DNA of 64,000 nucleotides from Microbacterium sp. SLBN-154. Its GTDB lineage: Bacteria; Actinomycetota; Actinomycetes; Actinomycetales; Microbacteriaceae. Position 1 is the first letter of the stretch. Each line of letters begins with the position of its first letter. Both the position numbers and the translations under genes were made by a program. This document shows, piece by piece, positions 11,448-21,294 of the stretch. Below the pieces are notes generated by a model that was given only the letters and a program-made list of their open reading frames with translations, did not search any database and was not told the origin of the DNA. Location of the stretch: positions 2,852,001 to 2,916,000 of the forward strand of contig NZ_VFNL01000001.1 of NCBI RefSeq assembly GCF_006715565.1. Direction: 5' to 3'.

Positions 11448-12215
11448 GTTCTCTCCCTTTTCCCCGTCGGGAAGACTCTGGCCCGGACCGACGACCCACG
11501 TCCCGACGTCCGGGCTGAACGTCGAACGTGCGTGGATCAGCACACCGTGCCGCCGGGCGTACTCCACCGCGCGGATGTAGAGCACCTTCGCCCCGTTGGC
11601 CGCGAGCTCGAGCATCTCCTCGCTGGAGATGCTCCCCAGCTTCTGCGCCTTGGGTACGACCCGCGGGTCGGCGGTGAAGATCCCGTCCACGTCGCTGTAG
11701 ATCTCGCACACATCAGCCTGGAGTGCAGCGGCCAAGGCCACGGCGGTCGTGTCCGACCCGCCGCGACCGAGCGTGGTGATGTCGCGGGTGTCGCGGTTGA
11801 ATCCCTGGAACCCCGCGACGATCACGATCGCACCGTCGTCCAGCGCCTCTCGCAGGCGCACCGGCGTCACGTCGACGATGCGTGCCGCACCATGCGTGGC
11901 ATCCGTGATCATGCCCGCCTGGCTGCCGGTGAACGATCGCGCCTCGAAGCCCATGGAGTGGATGGCCATCGCCAGCAGCGCCATCGAGATCCGCTCGCCG
12001 CTGGACAGAAGCATGTCGAGCTCGCGCGGAGCCGGCATCGGCGCGACCTTGCCCGCGAGCTCGAGGAGCTCATCGGTGGTGTCGCCCATCGCGCTGACGG
12101 CGACGACGACTTCGTGTCCGGCGCGCCGGGTGTCGACGATCCGCTTGGCGACCCGCTTGATGCTCTCGGCATCGGCGACCGACGAGCCACCGTATTTCTG
12201 GACGATCAACGCCAC
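10929..12215 (-). CDS. lysC: Aspartokinase, alpha subunit (full length)
   Basis: This enzyme phosphorylates aspartate, the first and usually feedback-controlled step of the lysine, threonine, methionine and diaminopimelate pathway. GTG at 12215 gives 428 residues beginning [15 protein letters not shown] with the kinase KYGGSS motif at 7-12; a TTG two codons upstream is the alternative start. The N-terminal amino-acid kinase domain (about 1-245) is followed by two ACT regulatory domains (about 265-425), and the protein ends VVYAGTGR as in Corynebacterium LysC. Tandem ACT domains predict inhibition by lysine and/or threonine. An internal start within the gene should make a separate beta subunit. 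Confidence 0.95.
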   Translation of the reverse strand: MALIVQKYGGSSVADAESIKRVAKRIVDTRRAGHEVVVAVSAMGDTTDELLELAGKVAPMPAPRELDMLLSSGERISMALLAMAIHSMGFEARSFTGSQAGMITDATHGAARIVDVTPVRLREALDDGAIVIVAGFQGFNRDTRDITTLGRGGSDTTAVALAAALQADVCEIYSDVDGIFTADPRVVPKAQKLGSISSEEMLELAANGAKVLYIRAVEYARRHGVLIHARSTFSPDVGTWVVGPGQSLPDGEKGENMEEPIVAGVATDLSQAKITVIGVPDVPGKAADIFKIVAKSGANVDMIVQNASAAATGLTDISFTLPKSDATAALKALAGEQSEVGFQSLVHDDQIGKLSIVGAGMRTHSGVAATLFEALSVARINIEMISTSEIRTSVVVRGDNLGEAARVVHTAYGLDGETEAVVYAGTGR

Positions 12216-12337
12216 GTGCAAGACCCCCGCGTACGTCTGGCGCCATGGCGCCCGGCGACGGCGCGCGACGGGACGGCGCGCCGATGCACCATCTTACGGA
12301 CGTTCGCATTCCCCGACTTCCATGTAGCCTGCCGACC

Positions 12338-12835
12338 ATGACGGCGGACCTGGCGGCGTGGTCGGACTTCAACGTGGCGATCGTGGGTGCGGCGGCCGCA
12401 CTTGCGGGCCTGGTGATCGTCGCCGCGAGTGTCAACATCCGAGAGGTCATCCAGGCGACGACCGTCACGGCCCGTCTGGGAGCCGGCATCGTCGCCCTCG
12501 TCGTCGCCCTCTCGACCGCGGCGGTCGGCCTGATCCCCGACCTCGGCGCCGTCGCGTACGGCGCGACCATCCTCGCCCTCACCCTGATCGCCGCCGTCTT
12601 CCAGGGTCATGCGGCGCGGGTCATCGTCCGCACTCCCCCACCCGGTGACGACACGCGGCCGGCGGTGGTGAAGGCCGTCGTCGGCTTCGTGCCGATCGCC
12701 GCGTACGCCGTGGCCGGGTTCGCGCTGCTCGTCGGTCACCCCGCCGGGCTGTATGCCGCCGCCGCCGCCGCGCTCCTGACGATCGCCTCCGCGCTGCTGG
12801 TGTCGTGGATCGCGTTGGTCGAGGTGCTGCGCTGA
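12338..12835 (+). CDS. Small four-helix membrane protein of unknown function
   Basis: This 165-residue protein has four clear hydrophobic segments (about 10-35, 45-75, 105-130 and 135-160) and no recognised domain. The ATG at 12338 fits the hydrophobic pattern; the frame is open further upstream, but those 31 codons give an unlikely Arg/Pro-rich extension. It is transcribed away from lysC and its stop codon abuts the stop of the convergent EamA gene with no base between (TGATCA). I cannot assign a function. Confidence 0.65.
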   Translation: MTADLAAWSDFNVAIVGAAAALAGLVIVAASVNIREVIQATTVTARLGAGIVALVVALSTAAVGLIPDLGAVAYGATILALTLIAAVFQGHAARVIVRTPPPGDDTRPAVVKAVVGFVPIAAYAVAGFALLVGHPAGLYAAAAAALLTIASALLVSWIALVEVLR

Positions 12836-13789
12836 TCAGCCCGGAGCGACCGGTGGCGGATCGACCGTGGCGCGACGCGGCCGGATGGTGCCGCCCGTCG
12901 CCGCGAGCCAGCACCCGAGGATGACCAGCGGGAAGCCGAGGAGCAGTCCCACGGTGAGGGGTTCGGAGAGAACGATCACGCCGAGAAGGATGGCGACCAC
13001 GGGATTGACGTAGGTGAACAGCGGGGCACGCGCGGGGCCGACCTCGCGGATCAGGGCGAAGAAGGCGATGAAAGCCAGCGCTGTGCACAGCACCGCGAGG
13101 AGGCCGAGCGCCCAGAGGCTCCGCGCACTCGGCGGGGCCGGCTGCACGACCAGCGCCACGGGGAGGTAACACAGTCCGACCACCAGCAGCGACACGGTGA
13201 TGGTGCCGAGCGGGGGAACGTCGCGGAGCTTGTGGGCCACGATGAAGGGCGCGGTGGCGTAGAGCACGGCTACCAGCAGCACCTCGCCGACGGCGACGAG
13301 GCCGGCGGCGACGTCACCTTCGGAGATGGCGGGTCCGGCGACGATCACGCCGACGCCGACGAATCCGATCACGAGGCCGAGGACACGGGAGGGGCCGAGG
13401 GCGGCGCGGTCACCGCCGACGACGGCGATGATCGCTGCGAACAGCGGCACCGTGGCCACGAGGAGTCCGGTCAGACCTGACGACAGCGTCAACTCGGCGT
13501 GGCTGAGGAGGAAGAACGGTCCCGCCATCTCGACCGCTCCGAAGGCCAGCACCCACCCGATCTTGGCGAACGCGGGGCGCAGCGCCTTCGCGCGCAGCGC
13601 GAAAGGCAGCAGCAGCAGCGCGGCGGCGAGCGTGCGGCCTGCGACGACGCCCGCCGGGGAGATCGTCTCGACGGCCTCCTTGATGAAGAGATACGGCATG
13701 CCCCAGAGCACCGACATGACCGCGAAGAGGATCCAGCCGCGCGTGCTGAACCGACCTCCGGCCGGAGGGGCGACGACGGGTGCGGTCAC
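12836..13789 (-). CDS. EamA family (drug/metabolite transporter superfamily) exporter
   Basis: This 317-residue integral membrane protein has about ten hydrophobic helices arranged as two EamA repeats (about 15-150 and 160-295). Typical motifs include [18 protein letters not shown] near the start and a C-terminal half beginning near [20 protein letters not shown]. Family members export amino acids or other small metabolites. The start is chosen at GTG 13789, which overlaps the recR stop by GTGA, so translation is coupled. The frame remains open far upstream through recR and dnaX, but that part is out-of-frame noise. The substrate is unknown. Confidence 0.85.
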   Translation of the reverse strand: MTAPVVAPPAGGRFSTRGWILFAVMSVLWGMPYLFIKEAVETISPAGVVAGRTLAAALLLLPFALRAKALRPAFAKIGWVLAFGAVEMAGPFFLLSHAELTLSSGLTGLLVATVPLFAAIIAVVGGDRAALGPSRVLGLVIGFVGVGVIVAGPAISEGDVAAGLVAVGEVLLVAVLYATAPFIVAHKLRDVPPLGTITVSLLVVGLCYLPVALVVQPAPPSARSLWALGLLAVLCTALAFIAFFALIREVGPARAPLFTYVNPVVAILLGVIVLSEPLTVGLLLGFPLVILGCWLAATGGTIRPRRATVDPPPVAPG

Positions 13790-14379
13790 ATCGAGCGCCG
13801 GCCTTCGAAGGCGCGCCCGAGGGTCACCTCGTCGGCGTACTCGAGATCGCCTCCGACAGGCAGCCCCGAGGCCAACCGGGTGACGGTGATCTGCAGTGTG
13901 TGGAGCAGTCGGCTGAGGTACGTCGCCGTCGCCTCGCCCTCGAGGTTGGGATTCGTGGCGAGGATGACCTCCTGCACGGTGCCGTCGGCGAGGCGCTGCA
14001 TGAGCGACGCGATCCGCAGGTCGTCGGGTCCGATTCCCGCGATCGGGCTGATGGCGCCGCCGAGCACGTGGTAGAGCCCGCGGAACTCCCGAGTCCGTTC
14101 GATCGCGGCGACGTCTTTGGCGTCCTCGACCACGCAGATGAGGGTGGCGTTGCGACGCGGGTCGCGGCAGATCGCGCAGCGCTCCTGCTCGGAGACGTTG
14201 CCGCAGATCTCGCAGAAGCGCACCTTCTCCCGCACGTCGGCGAGCAGGTGCGCCAGCCGTGAGACGTCGAAGTTCGGGGTCTGCAGGATGTGGAACACGA
14301 TCCGCTGCGCCGATTTCGGTCCGATGCCCGGAAGACGGCCGAATTCGTCGATCAGGTCCTGGACGATGCCGTCGTACAT
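13786..14379 (-). CDS. recR: Recombination mediator protein RecR
   Basis: RecR acts with RecO (and RecF) to load RecA at single-stranded gaps. The 197 residues carry every family element: a helix-hairpin-helix [10 protein letters not shown] (17-26), a four-Cys zinc finger with C56, C59, C68 and C71, and a Toprim domain (about 79-175, with [13 protein letters not shown] and HVLGG). The start overlaps the dnaX stop by one base, and the stop overlaps the EamA start, giving the unit dnaX-recR-EamA. The pairing with dnaX is conserved in most bacteria. Confidence 0.96.
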   Translation of the reverse strand: MYDGIVQDLIDEFGRLPGIGPKSAQRIVFHILQTPNFDVSRLAHLLADVREKVRFCEICGNVSEQERCAICRDPRRNATLICVVEDAKDVAAIERTREFRGLYHVLGGAISPIAGIGPDDLRIASLMQRLADGTVQEVILATNPNLEGEATATYLSRLLHTLQITVTRLASGLPVGGDLEYADEVTLGRAFEGRRSM

Positions 14380-16592
14380 CAGCCGAACCTCGTCGGTGCC
14401 TGGTGCGGCTCCTCGCGGACGAATCGTGCACCCAGCACCTGGCGGACGACCGCCTCACCGTACCGCTGCATGCCCCCGGAGGATCGCGCGGGCGGCACGA
14501 TCGGCGGAGCGATGACCGGCGGCACCGGGGCGTCGACGGCTGTCGGCGCCACCTCCGCGTCTGAATCGTCGTCCGGCTCGGACGACGACACGACTTCGGA
14601 GGCCGGGAGCACCTGACCCTCGCGTCGTGGGCCCTCGGATGCCGCCCGAACGCGGGCGACCTCGATCGAGGCGTCTTCCGGATCGTCGTCGACGGCCAGC
14701 GCCGGCATCGCTCGAGCATCGGGGGCGCCGGCGTCGCCCGGAATCGGGGCCACAGCCCACTCCGTGACCGACGCCACGGCGCCGGTCGCCGATCCGCCCG
14801 GCGCGGACGCGACCGAGCGATCGGTCGCGCCGCGCAGCGGCGCGCCCTGCGGAGGCCGCGCCGCGGCTGCCGGGCGTGCTCCCCCTCCCCGACCGGGCCC
14901 GTCGGAGGGGCCGGGGTCGTCGTGGGGATCCGGTGGCGGCGGAGGCCCATCCTCACCGCCGATGTCTCGCGGACCTTCGTCACGGGGCGCGTCGCCGGCA
15001 CCCGCGTCATGGCGGGCGAGGTACTTCACCCGTATGCCCAGGACACCCTGGATCGCGGTACGCAGGTCTTCGCTCGGCCCCGCGCCGGCGGTCCGCTGCT
15101 TGAACTTCACCAGATCGGCCTGACTCTGGAACGACAGCGTGAGCACGTCGTCCTGCAGGCCGGCGACGCGTGCGGTCGTGGCGACCAGCCACGACGAACG
15201 GCTCAGGTCTTCGAGCCGCGCCAGCACCTCCGGCCAGGCGTTGCGCATGAGATCCAGTGTCACGGGGCCGGCCGGCGGTGTGGCGATCGGCTGCACCGGT
15301 GTCGGCGCGGCGGCTGCGGGCGCTTCGGTCGAATCGTCGGCGGGCGCCGAGGACTCCGCGACGGAGGACGCCGCCGTCGTCGCGGCCCCCGGGCTCGGCG
15401 GCGTCGCCACCGGGGCGGAGGATGTCGCATGCGGCGCCGGCGCGGCCACGACATGCGCGGCCGGAGATGCTCCGACACTTCCCACCGTCGATCCCGTGTG
15501 CGTCAGCACGCGCGCGATCATCAGCTCGAGCTGCAGCCGCGGCGACGTCGCTCCGGTCATGTCGTCCAGAGCGCCGATGACGATGTCGGCGGTGCGTGAG
15601 AGCCGCTCGACGCCGAAGGCATCGGCCTGTCGCATCATCTGGGCCAGGTCCTCCTCCGACGTGCCGCGCAGGACCGCGGCCGCCCCCTGTCCGGCGGCGC
15701 CGACGATGATGAGGTCTCGCAGCCGCTCGAGCAGGTCGTCGACGAAACGTCGCGGGTCCTGCCCGGTCTGCACGACGCGATCGACCGCCGCGAACGCGGC
15801 GGCGGCATCGGCGGCGGCGAAGGCGTCGACGACCTCGTTCAGCAGCTCGCCGTGGGTGTAGCCGAGCAGGGCGACGGCGCGCTCGTATCGCACGACCGGA
15901 CCGTCGGACCCGGCGATCAGCTGGTCGAGCAGCGACAGGGTGTCGCGAGGCGACCCGCCGCCGGCACGCACGACGAGCGGGAGCACGCCCGTCTCGACCG
16001 TCACGCCCTCGCTCTCGCAGAGCGTCTGGACGTACTCCAGCATGGCGGCGGGCGGCACCAGCCGGAACGGGTAATGATGCGTCCGCGACCGGATCGTGCC
16101 GATGACCTTCTCGGGCTCGGTGGTGGCGAAGATGAACTTCACGTGCTCGGGCGGTTCTTCGACCAGCTTCAGCAGGGCGTTGAAGCCCTGCGGGGTGACC
16201 ATGTGCGCCTCGTCGAGGATGAAGATCTTGAAGCGGTCGCGCGCGGGGGCGAACACGGCGCGTTCCCGAAGATCTCGCGCATCGTCCACGCCGTTGTGGG
16301 AGGCCGCGTCGATCTCGACCACATCGAGCGAGCCGCCACCGCCCCGACCCAGCTCGACGCAGCTCTCACAGGTGCCGCAGGGAGTGTCGGTGGGGCCCTC
16401 GGCGCAGTTCAGGCAGCGGGCGAGGATGCGCGCCGACGTCGTCTTCCCGCAGCCGCGAGGGCCCGAGAACAGGTAGGCGTGGCCGACCCGATCGCTGCGC
16501 AGCGCCGTCATGAGCGGCTCGGTGACCTGCGACTGCCCGATCATCTCGCCGAACGCCTCGGGACGGTAGCGGCGGTACAGGGCGGTGGTCAC
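14379..16592 (-). CDS. dnaX: DNA polymerase III subunits gamma and tau
   Basis: This is the clamp-loader ATPase of the replicative polymerase. The 737-residue protein has an AAA+ domain with P-loop GPRGCGKT (44-51), zinc-binding cysteines at about C60-C78 (CLNC then CGTCESC), a DEAH box (about 126) and a sensor-1 region. The clamp-loader domain III follows to about 370. The C-terminal half is low-complexity, rich in Ala, Pro and acidic residues, interrupted by a small folded tau-like module (about 440-540). There is no obvious slippery frameshift heptamer in what I read, so a shorter gamma form cannot be claimed. The start is GTG at 16592. Confidence 0.95.
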   Translation of the reverse strand: MTTALYRRYRPEAFGEMIGQSQVTEPLMTALRSDRVGHAYLFSGPRGCGKTTSARILARCLNCAEGPTDTPCGTCESCVELGRGGGGSLDVVEIDAASHNGVDDARDLRERAVFAPARDRFKIFILDEAHMVTPQGFNALLKLVEEPPEHVKFIFATTEPEKVIGTIRSRTHHYPFRLVPPAAMLEYVQTLCESEGVTVETGVLPLVVRAGGGSPRDTLSLLDQLIAGSDGPVVRYERAVALLGYTHGELLNEVVDAFAAADAAAAFAAVDRVVQTGQDPRRFVDDLLERLRDLIIVGAAGQGAAAVLRGTSEEDLAQMMRQADAFGVERLSRTADIVIGALDDMTGATSPRLQLELMIARVLTHTGSTVGSVGASPAAHVVAAPAPHATSSAPVATPPSPGAATTAASSVAESSAPADDSTEAPAAAAPTPVQPIATPPAGPVTLDLMRNAWPEVLARLEDLSRSSWLVATTARVAGLQDDVLTLSFQSQADLVKFKQRTAGAGPSEDLRTAIQGVLGIRVKYLARHDAGAGDAPRDEGPRDIGGEDGPPPPPDPHDDPGPSDGPGRGGGARPAAAARPPQGAPLRGATDRSVASAPGGSATGAVASVTEWAVAPIPGDAGAPDARAMPALAVDDDPEDASIEVARVRAASEGPRREGQVLPASEVVSSSEPDDDSDAEVAPTAVDAPVPPVIAPPIVPPARSSGGMQRYGEAVVRQVLGARFVREEPHQAPTRFG

Positions 16593-16659
16593 CCGAACAG
16601 CCTACGGCGTGCCTCCGACATCCGTTCTGCCGTCTCCTCCCACCCCGCAGCGATCGGGA

Positions 16660-19191
16660 TCACCGTTCCGTCGCGGGCTCCGGCTCGCCAGCCGCTGCGG
16701 GGACCGGGGAGGTGATGATCGGGATGGAGGCGGTCACCGTCGGCACCGACGCCGACAGGGTCGTGCCGTCCTCGAGTCGCACGTCGGCGAACTGCGTCAG
16801 CGACGGCCGACCGGGGATCACCGGTCCCTGGTCCTCCAGAGGCACGGTGACCTCCTCCCCGGGCGCGACCACGGAGGGCGTCCCGCGCACGCTGAAGATC
16901 AGGGGCACCTCCCCCTCGATCCGCACGCGCATCTCGTCGGCGCGGATCGCCACGTGCACCGGAGTGTCGCGCCACCGGAGCGGGAACGACAGCTCCTCCC
17001 ATCCGGCGGGCAGACGGGGGTCGAACGAGAGTTCTCCGGCATGGTCGCGCATACCGCCGAAGCCGCTGACGAGCGCCGTCCACACCCCACCCGCCGAGGC
17101 GACGTGCACGCCGTCCGCCGCGTTGTGGTGGAGGTCGGCGAGGTCGACGAAGATCGCCTGCCGGAAGTAGTCCAGCGCCAGCTCCTGGTAGCCCACCTCG
17201 GCGGCGAGGATCGTCTGCACCACCGCCGACAGAGTGGAGTCCCCCGTCGTCAGCGGGTCGTAGTACTCGAAGTCGGCGAGCTTGTCCTCGTCGGAGAAAT
17301 GCTCCCCCTGCAGGAAGAGGGCGAGGACGACGTCGGCCTGCTTGAGCACCTGGTAGCGGTAGATGACCAGCGGGTGGAAATGGAGCAGGAGCGGACGCTT
17401 GTCGGGTGGCGTCGCCTCGAGATCCCACACCTCGCGCTCAAGGAAGATCTCGTCCTGCGGGTGGATGCCGAGCGCGGTGCTGAAGGGGATGTGCATGGCC
17501 TCGGCCGCGCGCTCCCAATGCTCCGGCTCGGCCGGATCCAGCGACAGCCGCTCCGCCGTCGCGCGATAGGCATCGGGATCGCCCTCGGCCATGTCGCGGA
17601 GCGTCCGGGCGGCGAAGCGCAGATTGAAGCGCGCCATGACGTTGGTGAAGAGATTGTCGTTGACGACGGTGGTGTACTCGTCGGGCCCGGTGACACCGTG
17701 GATGTGGAACGACTCGATCGCGTCGCCGTTGGACGTGCGCCAGAACCCCAGCGTGGTCCACAGGCGCGCGGTCTCGACGGCGATGTCCACCCCCTCGCGA
17801 TAGAGGAAGTCGGTGTCGCCGGTCGCCCGGACGTACTTCGCCAGCGCGAAGCAGACGTCGGCGTTGATGTGGTACTGCGCGGTACCGGCGGCGTAGTACG
17901 CAGACGCCTCTTCGCCGTTGATGGTGCGCCAGGGGAAGAGCGCGCCGGCCTCGTTGAGCTGGTAGGCGCGCCGGCGTGCGGCGGGCAGCATGAGATAGCG
18001 CATCCGCAGCGCGTTGCGGGCCCACAGCGGGGTCGTGTAGGCCAGGAACGGCAGGACGTACACCTCGGTGTCCCAGAAGTAGTGGCCGCTGTAGCCCGAC
18101 CCCGTGACCCCCTTGGCCGGCACGCCCTGCTGGTCGGCCCGCGCGGCGGCCTGCGCCAGCTCGTACAGGCACCAGCGGGTGGCCTGCTGGATCTCGGGCT
18201 GACCCTCGATCCGGATGTCGCTGCGCGCCCAGAACGCGTCCAGCCACGCCCGCTGGCGGTCGAACTGATGCGCGACGCCCTCGGCCAGGGCACGGTCGAT
18301 GGTGCGGCGGCAGCGATCGACCAGTTCCCGTGCGGGCACGCCGCGCGAGGTGTGGTAGCTGACGAGCTTCGTCACCCGGATGGGGACCCCCGCCCGCGCC
18401 TGCACGCGGAAGACGTTCTTGGCGATGTCGGGCTCGACGATGCCCCGTGCCGAGTAGTGGTTCTCGGTCTCCACGACGTGGTCGGCCACGACGGCCAGCG
18501 TCATCCCCGAGTCGGTCACCTGGTACGCCAGGGCCGAGCGATCGCGATCCTGCCAGTACTCCTTGGGCTGGAGCACCCGCTCGTGGATCTTGTCGCTGCG
18601 CCGGGGGTCGAATCCGGCTTTCCTGGCCGGCGCCGGAGACCCGCCGTAGACGTCCTCACCGTCCTGCCGGTTGATCAGCTGGCAGTTGATGGTCACCGGC
18701 GCGTCGGCGTTCAGCACGGTGACGTCGAGGCGGAGGACCACCAGGTGCTTCTCCTCGAACGAGACCATGCGCTCGTCCTCGATCAGCACCTCCTTGCCGG
18801 AGGGGGTCACCCAGAGCACACGGCGGCGCAGCACGCCGCTCTCCATGTCGAGCTCGCGGTGATACTCGCGCACATCCGCGACGTCGAGCGAGAGCGGTTC
18901 GTCGTCGACGTAGACCCGCATGATCTTGGCATCCGGCGCGTTGACGATGATCTGGCCGACCTCGGCGAAGCCGTAGGCCTGCTCGGCGTGGTGGATCGGA
19001 AAGGTCTCGTGGAACCCGTTGATGAACGTGCCGTGTTCGTGCGCGTGCCGCCCCTCGGGGGTGTTCCCCCGGAGTCCGACGTAGCCGTTGCCGACCGAGA
19101 ACAGCGTCTCGGTGACGCCCTGATCCTCCAGCGAGAACCGCTTCTCGATCAGCCGCCACGGATCGACGGGGAACCGGTCGCGGTCCATCAT
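16660..19191 (-). CDS. Glycoside hydrolase family 65 disaccharide phosphorylase
   Basis: This 843-residue enzyme belongs to GH65, which splits alpha-glucosides such as trehalose, maltose or kojibiose with phosphate to give beta-glucose 1-phosphate. An N-terminal beta-sandwich domain (SVGNGYVGLRG, 32-42) is followed by the (alpha/alpha)6 barrel. Conserved GHYFWDTE (369-376) and HGVTGPDEYT (498-507) are present; the general acid Glu is E505 in GPDEY. The downstream partner in the transcript order is pgmB, which overlaps its start by ATGA and would convert beta-glucose 1-phosphate to glucose 6-phosphate. The precise disaccharide cannot be read from sequence alone. It has no signal peptide, so it acts in the cytoplasm. 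Confidence 0.9.
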   Translation of the reverse strand: MMDRDRFPVDPWRLIEKRFSLEDQGVTETLFSVGNGYVGLRGNTPEGRHAHEHGTFINGFHETFPIHHAEQAYGFAEVGQIIVNAPDAKIMRVYVDDEPLSLDVADVREYHRELDMESGVLRRRVLWVTPSGKEVLIEDERMVSFEEKHLVVLRLDVTVLNADAPVTINCQLINRQDGEDVYGGSPAPARKAGFDPRRSDKIHERVLQPKEYWQDRDRSALAYQVTDSGMTLAVVADHVVETENHYSARGIVEPDIAKNVFRVQARAGVPIRVTKLVSYHTSRGVPARELVDRCRRTIDRALAEGVAHQFDRQRAWLDAFWARSDIRIEGQPEIQQATRWCLYELAQAAARADQQGVPAKGVTGSGYSGHYFWDTEVYVLPFLAYTTPLWARNALRMRYLMLPAARRRAYQLNEAGALFPWRTINGEEASAYYAAGTAQYHINADVCFALAKYVRATGDTDFLYREGVDIAVETARLWTTLGFWRTSNGDAIESFHIHGVTGPDEYTTVVNDNLFTNVMARFNLRFAARTLRDMAEGDPDAYRATAERLSLDPAEPEHWERAAEAMHIPFSTALGIHPQDEIFLEREVWDLEATPPDKRPLLLHFHPLVIYRYQVLKQADVVLALFLQGEHFSDEDKLADFEYYDPLTTGDSTLSAVVQTILAAEVGYQELALDYFRQAIFVDLADLHHNAADGVHVASAGGVWTALVSGFGGMRDHAGELSFDPRLPAGWEELSFPLRWRDTPVHVAIRADEMRVRIEGEVPLIFSVRGTPSVVAPGEEVTVPLEDQGPVIPGRPSLTQFADVRLEDGTTLSASVPTVTASIPIITSPVPAAAGEPEPATER

Positions 19192-19934
19192 GCCGGGATC
19201 TCCTTCTCGACGAACTCGGCGAGGTCGCTCACTACGACGCGGGCACCGGCGTCGCGAAGCGTGTCGGCGCCTGCTCCCCGGTCGACGCCGACCACGAGCC
19301 CGTAACCGGCGGCCACCGCCGACTGCACGCCGCTCAGGGCATCTTCGACGGCCGCACTGCGCGCGGGGTCGACGCCCAGCATCCGAGCCGCCTCGGCGAA
19401 GACGTCGGGCGCGGGCTTGGAAGCCAGATGGTCGCGCTCGGCGATGACGCCGTCCATCACGACCGAGAAGCGGTCGCGGATGCCGGCGACGGCGAGCACC
19501 TCCTCGGCGTTTTTCGAGCTCGACACCACCGCGATGGGCACCTCCGCGGCGATGAGGACGTCCAGAAGGGCGACCGATCCCGGGTAGGGAGCGATGCCCT
19601 CGCTTCGGAGCACGCGCGCGAAGACGTCGTTCTTGCGATTGCCGATACCGCAGACCGTGTCGGCGGTGGAGGCGTCGGAGGGGTCTCCCCAGGGAACCTC
19701 GACGTCCCGGCTGCGCAGCAGGGACGCCACGCCGTCATACCTCTTCTTGCCGTCGAGGCGGGCGAAGTAATCGGCGTCGCTGTAGGGCGGGGTGACGTCC
19801 CACGCGGCGAAGAGCTCCTCGAACATCGTCCGCCACGCGTGCATGTGCACCTCGGCGGTCGGGGTGAGGACGCCGTCGAGATCGAACAGCACGCCGTCGT
19901 AGGTGGTGAGGTCGGGAAGGGCGGGGGCGGTCAC
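19188..19934 (-). CDS. pgmB: Beta-phosphoglucomutase-family HAD hydrolase
   Basis: This 248-residue HAD protein has nucleophile motif DLDGV (18-22), a helical cap, SSS (motif II region, followed by KNAEEVL) and a C-terminal VVEDALSGVQSA (motif IV). These are the marks of beta-phosphoglucomutase, which isomerises beta-glucose 1-phosphate to glucose 6-phosphate. GTG at 19934 has GGAG six bases upstream and starts just before the first strand; a GTG 15 codons earlier is possible. Its stop overlaps the GH65 phosphorylase start (ATGA), so the two are a matched phosphorolysis pair. Confidence 0.85.
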   Translation of the reverse strand: MTAPALPDLTTYDGVLFDLDGVLTPTAEVHMHAWRTMFEELFAAWDVTPPYSDADYFARLDGKKRYDGVASLLRSRDVEVPWGDPSDASTADTVCGIGNRKNDVFARVLRSEGIAPYPGSVALLDVLIAAEVPIAVVSSSKNAEEVLAVAGIRDRFSVVMDGVIAERDHLASKPAPDVFAEAARMLGVDPARSAAVEDALSGVQSAVAAGYGLVVGVDRGAGADTLRDAGARVVVSDLAEFVEKEIPA

Positions 19935-20052
19935 GGGTTCTCCATACGCGAGCGAGGCTCCTGCCGGGGGGTGGGGCACGGAGCAGCGAGAGGGACGGAT
20001 AAAGCGTAGTGGCCCGCGATCGAGGCGGGTGAACGCCGGGGTTTCGAGCGCG

Positions 20053-21294
20053 TTACGGGGCCGGGGCGCGTCCCGCGACGGTCAGGGTCTGCCGAGCGAT
20101 CTCGAGTTCTTCGTCCGTCGGAACGACGAGCACGGCGACCGCCGAATCCTCGGCGGAGATGACCCGGATGCCGCGCTCGCGCGCGTCGTTGCGCGCAGGA
20201 TCGACCCGGACGCCGGCGAACCCGAGGGTCGCCAGCGCCGCAGCGCGCACACGGGGGGCGTTCTCACCGACGCCGGCGGTGAAGGAGATGACGTCGACCC
20301 CGCCGAGCTGCGCGAGATACGCCCCCGCGTATGCCCGGAGCCGGTGCACATACACCTCGAACGCGAGGGCGGCCGCGGCGTCGCCGCGATCGATCCCGGC
20401 CTGGATGTCCCGCATATCCGACACCCCGGCGAGCCCCAGCAGTCCGCTCCGCTTGTTCAGCAGCGCATCGAGCTCGTCGATGGAGAGACCGGCACGACGG
20501 GAGAGCTGGAACAGCACCGCCGGATCGACGTCGCCCGAGCGGGTGCCCATCACGAGCCCCTCGAGCGGTGTGAGCCCCATCGAGGTCTCGACGGACCGAC
20601 CGCCGTCGATCGCGGTGACCGACGCCCCGTTTCCGAGGTGGAAGACGATCTGACGGAGCTCGGTCGTCGGTCGGCCGAGGAAGGCGGCGGCCGCTTCGCT
20701 GACGAACTTGTGACTCGTGCCGTGGAAGCCGTAGCGCCGGATGCGATGGGTGGCGGCGAGTTCGGCGTCGATCGCGTAGGTGTAGGCGGCGGGCGGGAGG
20801 GTCTGGTGGAACGCGGTGTCGAAGACGGCCACGTGGGGGACGTCCGGGAAGGCCCTCCTCGCCGCGACGATTCCGGCGAGGTTCGCCGGGTTGTGCAGCG
20901 GAGCGAGGACGGACAGCTCGTCGATGTTGATCTCCACGAGCGGTGTCACCAGGGTGGGTTCGAAGAACCGAGCGCCACCGTGGACGACCCGGTGCCCGAC
21001 CGCGACCGGGGCGGTGTCGGTCAGCGACGGACCGTTGTCGGCGAACGCCTCCAGCATGACCGCGAACCCGGCCGTGTGGTCGGGGATCGGGAGCTCGCGC
21101 TCGTAGGTCGCGTCGACCATCGTGGTCGCGGGGCCCGTGGTCGAGGCCTGATGGACCGTGTGGGTCGCGCGCCCCGGGCCCGCCTGACCGATGCGTTCGA
21201 CCAGTCCCGAAGCCAGCAGGGTCTCCCCCGTCATGTCGATGAGCTGGTACTTGAACGACGACGATCCGCTGTTGACGACGAGGACGGGGTTCAC
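20053..21294 (-). CDS. ackA: Acetate kinase
   Basis: This enzyme interconverts acetyl phosphate and acetate with ATP formation. The 413 residues contain the signature VVNSGSSSFKYQL near residue 5, HRVVHGG, the phosphate-binding FHLGNGASVTAI, MGLTPLEGLVMGTRSGDVDP, and the adenine-loop TAGVGENAPRVR. The GTG start overlaps the pta stop by GTGA. Together they form the usual acetate overflow and acetate assimilation operon. Confidence 0.97.
   Translation of the reverse strand: MNPVLVVNSGSSSFKYQLIDMTGETLLASGLVERIGQAGPGRATHTVHQASTTGPATTMVDATYERELPIPDHTAGFAVMLEAFADNGPSLTDTAPVAVGHRVVHGGARFFEPTLVTPLVEINIDELSVLAPLHNPANLAGIVAARRAFPDVPHVAVFDTAFHQTLPPAAYTYAIDAELAATHRIRRYGFHGTSHKFVSEAAAAFLGRPTTELRQIVFHLGNGASVTAIDGGRSVETSMGLTPLEGLVMGTRSGDVDPAVLFQLSRRAGLSIDELDALLNKRSGLLGLAGVSDMRDIQAGIDRGDAAAALAFEVYVHRLRAYAGAYLAQLGGVDVISFTAGVGENAPRVRAAALATLGFAGVRVDPARNDARERGIRVISAEDSAVAVLVVPTDEELEIARQTLTVAGRAPAP

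Noticed and set aside
13790..15010. N-terminal extension of the EamA frame through recR and dnaX
   Set aside because: The extension is Arg/Pro-rich antisense-like noise within two well-supported genes. The GTG at 13789, overlapping the recR stop, gives the normal family length.
16585..19305. A 906-codon open frame on the + strand opposite the GH65 gene
   Set aside because: It is the mirror of the GH65 coding sequence, lacks any domain likeness and is rich in His, Arg and Gly as expected for the antisense frame of a high-GC gene.
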